A stretch of 64,000 nt of DNA from Setaria digitata (Eukaryota > Nematoda > Chromadorea > Rhabditida > Setariidae), in the NCBI GenBank assembly GCA_003640385.1, contig RCAB01000007.1:372001-436000 (forward strand), written 5' to 3'. The notes below the pieces were generated by a model. The model was given only the letters and a program-made list of their open reading frames with translations, did no database searches and was not told the DNA's origin. A program made the position numbers and the translations under genes. Below are positions 51,601 through 61,282 of the stretch, one piece after another. How positions within the stretch are numbered: the stretch's first letter is position 1; every line of letters starts with the position of its first letter.

Positions 51601-54600
51601 TCGCTATCTGATTATCACTCAAAATTAGTGTGTTCAAGTCTTTCAGACGATCCAATTCACCTTGAAAGGAAAAATATTTTTCAAAGCAAGGCAAAACATG
51701 AAAGAAAATAATAGTGATATGATATTTTCATTCCCGCCTAGAATGGAGGCTCTTTTCAACAATTCAAAGTTGTTCCTTCGCTCTTTTCAAATTCATTTGT
51801 CCCTGCCACAAGCAGATGGTACTTCTCAGAATAAGAATCGCTTCTTCTTCCTCTTGCACATTTACAATTTACTTCATAACAAAGACTTTACTGCAGAATT
51901 CATAAATCCTGCTGTATATGCAAGCCAGCGTTTCAAATAGCATCCATTCTACTTCATATATTATAAAATTGTACCTAGTGAAGAAGAAGGAAGACACCGC
52001 ATGTTAAACATAATTTTTTAAAATAAACTAAATTTATAGTGAGGGAACTGAAAATAAATTAGCGCTTGGAATGAACCTGTGATAATGGAGCTAATTTTAT
52101 TGCCTCCTAAATCGAGCACTTCAAGTCGATCCAGGTCTTTGAACATGACAGGCTCGATGCGTTTGATAATATTATTTCTTAACTGAAGCACTTGCAATCG
52201 ACGTCCTATTTTACTAAACGCACCTGGTCGAAATAGACTTAGTCCTGATCTTTCTATGGACAAAATCCGAGGGCGGACCTGCAAACACCAAAATATAGGA
52301 TTTACTATAAGCGCTACAATAATTCTTAACGGTTGTAGATACTTTTTACTACTTTCCATATATATTAATTACCAGCAGTAATAAGCTAATAAGAAATGGA
52401 ACGGTGCACTTCAAGATTCTAAAAATATCACTTCATACAAGTTGAAACAAAACATCCAGTAATTTCTTCAGTACACAACGTAGTTCAGGAAGTAAGTAAT
52501 TAATTCACAAATTCAAAAACAACTATGAAATTTTAAGCCACTGCGGATTTCGAAAATATCCGGAATTTTGAGTATTGCTGCACAGATTCCCCTTCTTGCA
52601 CCGTACTTTCTTCAAATAAATTAAAATCTACTTTCAAACGAAACAATACTATTTCTGGGAGAAGCAAGAAATTTGACTGATACCTGGGCAAACATATCAG
52701 CCGGTATGATATTGATCAATGAATCCCAAATCCATAACTTGGATACCATCGTTTCGTTAAGTGCATTTAAGGCACTGAACACTTGTGGCATTTTCTGTCT
52801 CGTGCAACCAATCCAGAAACCTTCTCTGGTTGAAAGCAGTAATTCACGTTCCTTGGAAGATACTGTCTCTGCGAAACAATGACATGCTTCCTAAAATTTC
52901 GTAAATGATTAGTCAATACGATCACGTAATATTCGAGCCTTCAAATGCTTCTTGGATAATTATTTCCCATTTTAATCCTAAAATTCAACAGCTGGCATGT
53001 ATATTATTAAGTAGCATTTCTATTTTCTGCGAAAAAAAAAAAAAAAAAATAAGTTGGTTAATATCTCAAATTCCAGCCGCAAATCATGAAGCAGTAATTT
53101 TCTTGGTTCCGCAGAAAATAAAAGGAAATAGAAAATTTTTGAACTAAAGAAAAAAACGTAAGCCAGTAATTTTCGAGGCAATAAATTTCAATGATTCTCA
53201 AGATAATATTCTCCAGCAATTTCCCTTGAAAGCTATCAGTTGTGTAAATAGTTCATAAAAAGCAGCCATCATTTCTTTCAACCATAAGAAAAAAAAATTG
53301 GGCGAACGTATAAATTTATGTTGTCATATAACACCGGGGTGGTCTACTTTTTTATATGAAAATAAGATACGATTCTTTCATCTTCATTTTTAGCTCTGTA
53401 ATAAAATAACGGCTTTGAGGCTATCTTTAGCTAGCTAGTAGAAATTTTCTGTTTATACGGTAAACTGAATGAAGCATATTATTTCATCACTATAGCTAAT
53501 CTGCCTTCCTTTCTAATTTAGAAATGGATACATTCGTAGAATCATCTTTGTCGACAGAATCGAATTATTCCAACCGACTTATTCACTTCAGTCATAAGCT
53601 ATCAAGGAATCAGACCACTAAGTACTCCAAACAAGATATTGAATACAGTCTTCCGCAGAATCATAGAGTATTTATTCATACACCGTCAATAATTTTGAGA
53701 TTTCAACAGTACTTTTCCAATTCAAAAATCTTCTTTTCTCAAAATGTTCGAAATTCCCCAAAGAAAAATTCAAGCCAAAAAAGGTGCTTTTCTTCTATTT
53801 GCACATTCCTTTCACAACATTTGGCCAATAACAGAAAAAAGAAACAAATCCCAATTCAAAAAAAAAAAATGCACTTCGTTAATTTTGCTATTCACAAAAA
53901 ATTAAGAAAGAATATGAAATATTCGCGAGCAAAAGTCATTTAAGCTTTCACTTTTCCTGTAAACAAACTCTAACTTTCCAGCATATTTAACCAAAATATC
54001 ACTCATTCTTTCTGTAAAATCAATAGTTTGAAATCGAAAATAAATGCAGCCCCTACAGAGATTGTAGCATTTGGAGCGGATGATATCCGACTACGGTCTA
54101 ACTTTCAACTCCAAATACCAAAACGATTATAATTCTTTATAATAGATTCTATTCCAAATCTCATCAGCAAGAGGAGTAAATGGTAAAGGGAGACAAAACA
54201 TATATTAAGGAGCTTCCAGTGGAGAAAAAGACACTGGAAAATTTTTATGTTCCTTCATAGAGTAAAACCTATCCGAAAGAAGAAGTAGCTGGGTGATACA
54301 ACAGCGTTTACTTTGCTCAGATTATTAAAATACTATTCGCAATTAATCATTTCTGAACAACTAAAAAAGCAATATCAAGAAATATGCCCGTGTGTTTAAT
54401 CTTTATTTTCTCTTCTTTATCATTTTAAGGTAAATATAGCAATCATCTAAAGCTGATGACATTTCTAGCTTGCACGGCGATGTCTGGATATTTAATAATT
54501 AGCAATGATTTTACTGGTGGAAGTTTGGAATGAATGAGGAATGAGGAATGGAATGCAATATTGGCATGTGGCATAGCTTACTATGTAGGGAAGATAAATA

Positions 54601-54855
54601 ACTTAATTAAGTGAAAAAGTGCTACCTATGGACTGTCGAATCTGTTGATAATTTAGAAAGTGTTTGAAAGATGAGAATGGAAAAGAAGAAACTTACTGGT
54701 TCATTGATTTCAGTTGTCTGTTTAAATGCCGCATTGCACTGCGAATTGGTGATAGTAGCAGCGGTTGGCACAGTAGTCGTTTGCACGGTGAATAAGTGGA
54801 ATAATGTATAAAGCAAAGTGAGATAGGCCCGTGAAAATGACGATAATGCCCGCAT
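48604..54855 (-). CDS. Extracellular leucine-rich-repeat type I membrane protein with C-terminal RVRF motif (LRR-2)
   Basis: Exons in transcript order: 54855-54697, 52890-52684, 52278-52077, 51660-51519, 51362-51247, 51003-50808, 50556-50423, 50210-50068, 49680-49551, 49234-49004, 48905-48604 (TAG). All phases fit: 653 residues. The start is ATG at 54855, giving a signal peptide (MRALSSFSRAYLTLLYTLFH...). A Cys-containing N-cap (EACHCF, WIGC) precedes about ten LRRs, such as LQVLQLRNNIIKRI, LEVLDLGGNKIS, LNTLILSDNQIANI and LYLSNNNLVRV. The C-cap has WQCICGEEWLADW and two later Cys. One TM helix lies at about 525-548. The about 105-residue tail ends GKKRVRFNNA, with a PP1-type RVxF motif. Layout resembles nematode epithelial eLRR proteins of the LET-4/EGG-6 kind; orthology is not established. 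The acceptor at 50210 is a CAGCAG tandem. Intron 1 spans 1.8 kb. Confidence 0.9.
53524..53943 (+). other. 139-codon ATG-initiated open frame antisense to LRR-2 intron 1
   Basis: An uninterrupted frame (starts MDTFVESSLSTESNYSN) ends in TAA at 53941. The product would be basic and Ser/Asn/Lys-rich with no domain, signal or TM segment. It is long for chance in such AT-rich DNA but has no poly(A) signal or homology I recognise. It may be non-coding. Confidence 0.2.
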
Positions 54856-56244
54856 TACTTGATAGTTATTCACGGAGTGATCAGATAGGCTTGAACTGTT
54901 CGTTACCTGACCTCTGTTGCTCCCTCTCTTTCTTCCTTTCTTTTCCTGTTCTCCTCTGATTCCTTGTTATCCTTTGATATTAAAAAGAAAAAAGAGAAAC
55001 CTGAAAAATCGTTGATTTGTTCATAAACTGAATTACGCTTTTTTCCAAGTGAGTGAAACTTGTTCTCGCCATGAACAGCATCGAAAAAGGCGACGACGTA
55101 TATGCACATTCTCGAAATTCAGTTCACTTAGATCAAGTATATATTATTATCATTCATTATTTCACACGAAAATCTCAATCAAGAAAGTTTCAGAAGAGAA
55201 AGATTTGGTAAAGGATTAAAGAATTGGAGGACGATGCTGAATCCGTTCCAAATTTCTTGTCATAAAAAGGTTTCGTCTTTCGAACCTAACTGCTTTGAAT
55301 GCGACTGTAACGAGTGAAGGAAATATAGTGATGTAAGCGTGGAATAAAGATAGAGAGTTAATAAGTCCAATTACTTTTCAGGAAAATCCACAGAAATAAT
55401 TTTATTTGATTAGCTGACTCCCAGTCATTATATATATATATAATATATAATTATATTATATATATATATATATATATATAATTATATTATATAATATATA
55501 TATAATTTATATATATATAATTTATATATATATAATTTATATATATATAATTTATATATATATAATTTATATATATATATATATAAATATAAGCAAACAT
55601 TGTTAATGATCTTATCATTCGGCTAAAGTAAAAGATGGCGTACATAGAAGGATTTCTTCCATATACCACAGCAATGTAGAATGTCTTTCAACGACGACAT
55701 TTAAAAGTTAGTTACGTAAAATCCGTTTCTGGAAAAGAAAAACAGAGAAGTGTCAAATATTATACCATCAACAAGAAACAACACAAACACATTTCTCGAC
55801 AAAAAGAACGTTTTGTTTTTAATCGAAACAAAAGAGAGATTGTTCTCCTGGAGGGGGAAACCATCCCTTACAGGACAGGAAAGTAGAGAGTCCTTATAAG
55901 TAACGAGCAAACAATGATTGAAAATTCAAACAGCAATAATGTGAACTGCTGGTAAAATGATGACAACAAGGGAAGGAGGGCAGAAATGTTCAGGTCAAGG
56001 TCACCAATGCATTTTGGAATATGTTCTTCTTCATTTTCAATTTATAAATTAAAAATACTGCCAAAGAAGAGTTTCGTGTGTTACCAAACTCATCCTATAA
56101 TTTGCTTTTTTTTTTGAAGATTGTATCATTTTTCGAAAAACCTGCACTGAAAAATTTACGAAGAATTGAAATCTCTACAAGATATTAAGTTTGCAAAAAA
56201 AAAGAACTACTATTCTGCAGTTTAAACTTCACCAATGTTATTCC
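54856..56244. other. Upstream region of LRR-2 with AT minisatellite
   Basis: No supportable exon. It contains the TA-rich repeat array at 55432-55590. The promoter of LRR-2 is expected close to 54860-55200. Confidence 0.5.
55432..55590. repeat. TA microsatellite grading into a 15-bp minisatellite
   Basis: After mixed TA runs, the unit ATAATTTATATATAT repeats about five times head to tail, then ends in pure TA. Confidence 0.85.
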
Positions 56245-56631
56245 TCAATCCACAACAGATTTACATATTACTACTACTCCTACCCAAATGTTGGTCAAAT
56301 GAATCAAGTCTGAGAAGTTACAAAAGAGAATCAAACAGGTGTCACAGCAGCAACTTCCGATATTGGTTGAAGAGTAGTGACATGCCACTGGTATAGGATG
56401 ACATAAACTGAGATGGTCTCTGATGCATGCTTGATCGGGATGAGACAATGTGGCTAATTCTGAGCAGCTAAGCAAGTACCACTTGTAGATCGAAAAGTTC
56501 TCCTTACCTGTAAAATTAAAACAAACAAACAAAGAGTTTGAAAACTATATCGAGTTCAAAAGAGAAGTAGCTAGAAGAATGCCTACCTCACCGTCAGCAT
56601 ACTTCATCGTACCAACCAATACCATCTCCAT
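56245..56631 (-). CDS. Possible small cysteine-rich protein
   Basis: Exons 56631-56592 and 56507-56245 join in phase 1 (donor GTGAGG, acceptor TTTACAG) to give about 100 residues starting MEMVLVGTMKYADGKENF. The second exon is Cys-rich (LSCSEL, DQACIRD, SLCHPIPVACHY, IGSCCCDTC), with a spacing reminiscent of short secreted nematode Cys-rich domains. No signal peptide is visible, so either it is one internal piece of a larger gene or the model is wrong. The last 25 residues are hydrophobic and could be read-through into an intron. Not recognised. Confidence 0.3.
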
Positions 56632-58050
56632 TCACTGCATATTTATTTTACTTAACTAAGGAAAGGAGTTAAATTAAATTCATTAAGTCAAAGTAAAGGG
56701 AGAAAATGACTTAATGACATTGAGGCTCATAAACTGTAAATTTTGCAGAGGATATAAAAATTGAATGGAAGAAAAAAGGCATAAGGTACAGTCAGTCACT
56801 TTAAAACGTGTAATCCTTTGAAATAAATGAACAGATATGCGGAAGTTGAAAATTGCTGTATTTTGATCACTGTATTTTCCTACGCCATTCAGCAACATCT
56901 TGAAAGTAACCTATCTTCAGGCTTTTCTATTTTACACTAACAATTACTTTAATTAAATCTTCGTTAGTGAGATCGTTTTCCTCAGCAGTAACTGACAATT
57001 TCATTATTCCCCTAAAATCCAGCGGGAACCCTTCCTCCAGAAGCTTAAGTACATGAAGCTTTCGGAACTTTTCAAATTATCCAAGAACAGGTTGGCCAGA
57101 ATTTTCATTCATACTTCCAACCTCTCTTCATCCTCTGTACATCGTACATCATCTTTTCTTTCAAACTTCCAGCACGATATGGGCTCAGCTGATAATCTTA
57201 ACCTTCATATATTCTATAAACAGTTCAGTGAAAATAACTTACAAATGATAGCTTTCTACTTCACATTATCCCTGGGCACCATATTGCTGATAAATGAAGA
57301 TGATTTCCGCTATTACTAACAATATAATGGTGATTACAAGGAAATAGAATGTAAGACAATGATTACAATTTTAAGTACTATAATTTAAGCTAGATAAACT
57401 CCTCCAGCAAATACAGCAGTTCATTCATAATTATCTCTCGTACGAATCGAATGATGTAAAGCATCACGGGAGGATTAATGAAGCAGTAAATTTCAGGAGA
57501 ATTCAAATTTTAAATTAGGAAAGGAATGATTCAAACTGTTAGTCCTTGGAAGAACACATATGTCATTCTGTCCCAATTAAATTAATCTTAACAGATAAAG
57601 GAAGAAACATGGATGACAATTTATTCACTGACTTTCCAGAAATGATGTGTGAAATCTCAAAAAAAAAAAAAGTGAATTTACCTCTTTTAATACTGTAAGC
57701 AATAATCTAAACGATATACTGTAAGCTGTCATTGAGGATAATTGAAAAGGATATAAGTAAATGGAAACTTCACTCAATGGACATGTCTACGAGACTGCAA
57801 CTTGCAAAGATTGAACTTTTCAAGCTTCGCTAAATTTTACAGTTAAAAGAGACAAATTTTTGTACAGATATGGTATGGATGTTAATGAAGACATAACATT
57901 TAAAACCACATCAGCGGAAATACTCAACAGTAACTCCTTTCTGCAGTGTCCTTAGATCCAAAATTCACTTCACGCATTCACCCACCTGACCTTGACGTGA
58001 CCTCTATTAGGAACTTCCAGCTTATCTTCAAATTCTTCAGTTCCCTCATC
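56632..58050. other. Spacer without recognised gene
   Basis: 1.4 kb AT-rich sequence. An 88-codon plus-strand frame at 57053-57319 has no splice or homology support. Confidence 0.45.

Positions 58051-58083
<33 letters not shown>
58051..58083. repeat. (CT)n microsatellite
   Basis: A pure CT tract of about 30 nt. A (GA)n tract at 58219-58236, about 135 bp away, is complementary to it. Confidence 0.9.
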
Positions 58084-58218
58084 CAGCTGTTAACATATTC
58101 ACAAAAACAGTTTAAAGTTACAATAAATTAATCTTTCATCAAAGAAGCGGTTTTTTTTTTCACTGAAGGAAAGTAGGAAAGAGATAGAATGCACTCTGCT
58201 AAAAGAAGGAAACGAGTG

Positions 58219-58883
58219 CGAGAGAGAGAGAGAGAGGAAGAGGAGAGAGAGGAGAGTCAGTCTCGAGATGGGATAGCTATCCCGATGAAAAGATCTCGGG
58301 AAAGGACAGAGACTTAATTCGCGCGATCCACTGATGCAGTACTGAGACGGTCTCGAGATCGGATCGACCAGGGAGAGGGAGCTCTCGATGAACGGATGAA
58401 ACGTCTACGCAGCTGCCCTGCGGGTAATGTCTGGATGGGTGGATTGTTGCAGATCCCGCAACAGTACCATTCGGTGCTAGGCGATCACATCGCATCAACC
58501 TCTCCTCTACTCCTTCTGACCCTTTTATCTGCATCTCTTACCCTCCCTCTTCCCTCCATAACTCAAAACGAGTCGTCATTTCCCAACCTCTCCTGCATAC
58601 ATTTCATCTTCCACACCCATTAGACTCTCCTCGCTTCTCTTTCTCTCTTTTCCCCCTTCCTTTGTCTAGCTCTTTCAGCTTCGACTCGTCGACAATTAGT
58701 AACAGCTCATTTCGTCCGACTATTTCTCCCGGTCAGTTGCTGGTCGTCATATCGGGAGTTCCTCAGTCCCGACGGCATGTCCCGAGATAGGCGATCCGTC
58801 CCTCCCGCACGTTACACGTCACACGTCACATCCTCCTAAAATAGCATTCGCAGGTTGTTCACGTGATGGGAAGTAACACGTAC
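58219..58883. promoter_or_regulatory. GC-richer putative cis-regulatory island with GAGA tract and CACGT cluster
   Basis: This stretch stands out in base composition, with many CpG, TCTCGAGA twice (58261-58268, 58351-58358), the 14-bp palindrome GGGATAGCTATCCC (58270-58283), a (GA)n tract, and long pyrimidine-rich runs (58500-58680). Five CACGT cores occur at 58808, 58815, 58822, 58860 and 58877; the first three are spaced exactly 7 bp, and the fourth is a CACGTG E-box. No conserved ORF or known RNA was recognised in it. It could be a promoter or enhancer for the LRR-2 side or for the candidate gene near 59.8-60.1 kb. Confidence 0.4.
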
Positions 58884-59776
58884 GTAGTCATATCTACGAT
58901 ATGTTCGAGGCCTCTGTCTCGCAACCTAACAAATCACTGAATCTCGCAATAAGGCCTTTATTTGGGAGGAATCAGTCTTTGGTCGGTGGCGGATTACTAG
59001 ACAGAATGGACAAACAGAAGCAGATCTCATTCGCTCATTTTGTCTCTTAATTGTGAAATGGAAAAGATTGGAAAAGTCAAATGTTTCCAAAATAAAATTA
59101 GAAGTCATATATTGAGTACGGTAGGGCAGTAATTATATCACACTAGTATACTGTGGACAAAAACGGTATACTGTACAAGTACTTTATACTTCCAATTTAG
59201 CAGTGTATCCTATGAAGATTTATTCATAACACTTCTGAATAAGAATTGCAAGCAGTAGTGTAATGGAGATTACATAGAGTTCGACACCTTGTTGAAGTTC
59301 CTAATGAATCCCAGAAATTACTGAAAGATCACGAATTTATGGAAAGCGTCGAAAATTAGACTTCATTATTTCGCTGGTATGAAAAGAAGCAACAGAGTAT
59401 ACGGGGAAAGATAATGTGCTCAAAAGTTTTCGAATTATTACTCCCAATGATGAGTGATTGCATCGTACTCTCACTGCTCAATTACATATTGCTTATTTAT
59501 TTTTATGCAATACTTTTCTGATGTCCTAAAGTAGCGGAGAGTAAAAATGCTTGTAACCACTTGATTGAAAGTAAATCTTAATTTCCTGTTACGAAAGAGA
59601 GAACTAGTGAAAATGGATAACAGTCTTTGCTTGTTTCCATTTTAGACTGTTACTCACTCCGTACTAAGGTAACAACCTAGACGACCTTAAGACATTTCTA
59701 AATTCGCAACCATGAAATAACTTTGGACGAGCGATCGGTAATCAATTCACAACACAAACTTATCTTCTGATTGTAG
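58884..59776. other. Spacer without recognised gene
   Basis: 0.9 kb with ordinary AT-rich composition. No exon or RNA gene supported. Confidence 0.45.
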
Positions 59777-60134
59777 TGACAAAAACATCGACTGCTGCTT
59801 GGTAACCTTCAAATCAACCAATCATCGTTGCCACAGCACTCCGAAATTTCAAATTTATTCTTTAAAATTTCATCAGTGCCACTTGCAAGCAAGAAACAAA
59901 CACTCATATAGAATGCCAACCATTATTACAACAATGCTAACAACGACACCAGAACTGTCCACTTCTCAGCACTCATCATTTCAAATTGTCCAAAGAGTAA
60001 AAACGATACCCACTAAATATGCACCATTATTAGAACAATTCCAATCTGGTACTAGATTAACAACCACGAATCACTGTAGGCCAGTCATTCACACTGATAG
60101 CAGCGAAGAAAGTTCCTGTACATTACCACTGTGA
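59777..60134 (+). CDS. Possible terminal exon of an uncharacterised plus-strand gene
   Basis: After a TTGTAG acceptor the frame is open for 118 codons to TGA (60132-60134). The encoded peptide starts DKNIDCCLVTFKSTNHRCH and later reads VKTIPTKYAPLLEQFQSG, with several Cys/His and a Ser/Thr-rich centre. The first ATG is at 59913 (MPTIITTMLTTTPEL), which would leave 73 residues. An AATAAA follows at 60205. Not recognised; upstream exons were not found. The GC-richer island at 58.2-58.9 kb could be its promoter. Confidence 0.3.
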
Positions 60135-60975
60135 TAGAAGAGGAATTGACGTACATTATCACTTGCAGTAAAGAAACTGCATAGAAAGAGGATTTGCATA
60201 ACGCAATAAAACAATGTGATATTGTATAGAATAAAGGAAGCTTAGTCAACACGTTTTCCCTTATGCATACCGTTTCCCAAAAGACTAAATTGGGTTCATG
60301 CTATAATTGTTTCATTTTTTTTGCCTGCGTATAAAGCAACATCTATCATAACAATAGCATCTACAGTAAAGAAGTAATACTTGGAACCACTATCATTTCC
60401 TTTTCCTTCGCTTCTCTGATTTTCTGTTAAGGCATGAACTCTATTCAGTAACAGTAAGCTGTAATTGCGATAGCGTCTGACTGGAAATAAACTCAACTTA
60501 TAACACTGAATTCCAGTAAGCAATGCAAAAACGTTCAGTTAAGCATACAAACCGTATTGTAGTATTGAGAGATTGTTTAAATGCACTGTAGTAGCGGCAG
60601 CAATCCACTTTCTATATTTCTTCCTTACGACACAAAGTAAGAACTTCAATTCAGCTGCTTCAAAACAAAGCCCTTCGAAATGGTTCCACACAGAATACAT
60701 ATGCTCGCACAAACATGCATGCAGAAATAAAATTTAGAAAGATGGATTGAGTAAAAATGAAAGGAAACAGTAAACAGGAAGGGAAAAGGATAAAATGATC
60801 CAATCACAGAAGGCGCAAAGTGTCTGTCAAACATTTCTGAAAATTCCATTTAATCGTCAATTTGAATAAATGCCATCACTTTCTTGAAAGACACTGGAAC
60901 TGTGACACTACTATATTTCAAAACATCACAATGGTCAATGGTTGTAGTACGCCATATTTGTACAACTAAATCGAA

Positions 60976-61014
<39 letters not shown>

Positions 61015-61282
61015 NATAAAACCCTTCAAAAATACAAATAGGTATGGAAATATGAGCAAAGGATGAGGCATAGCTTACTGAGAAAACATCGTAATTTGGG
61101 TCCTAATTTTTGCATAATGAAAACGTGGCCTATACAACTCTCACAAGACTGCATTAAGTTTCTGATCAAATAAAACATTTCTTTGTCATCACTTATGAAC
61201 TCCGCTTCTTCTTTATACTTTCTCAACATTTAGCTCAACTTCTATTACTAATTACAACCTCAACAGTGAAACGATTCAAAAG
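60135..61282. other. Spacer downstream of separase with TA microsatellite
   Basis: No gene recognised. A (TA)n tract at about 60980-61014 is followed by a single N at 61015, so the assembly is interrupted or ambiguous there. Confidence 0.5.
60205..60210 (+). terminator. Candidate poly(A) signal
   Basis: AATAAA 71 bp after the stop codon of the candidate exon at 59777-60134, same strand. Confidence 0.35.

Noticed and set aside
51662..51940. 92-codon plus-strand frame in an LRR-2 intron
   Set aside because: No recognisable sequence or splice context; weaker than the 139-codon frame at 53524.
57053..57319. 88-codon plus-strand frame
   Set aside because: No homology, no poly(A) signal, ordinary composition.
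60960..61015. TA tract with N as a possible sixth duplicated contig joint
   Set aside because: It is a simple microsatellite; a duplicated overlap cannot be distinguished from repeat-length ambiguity.
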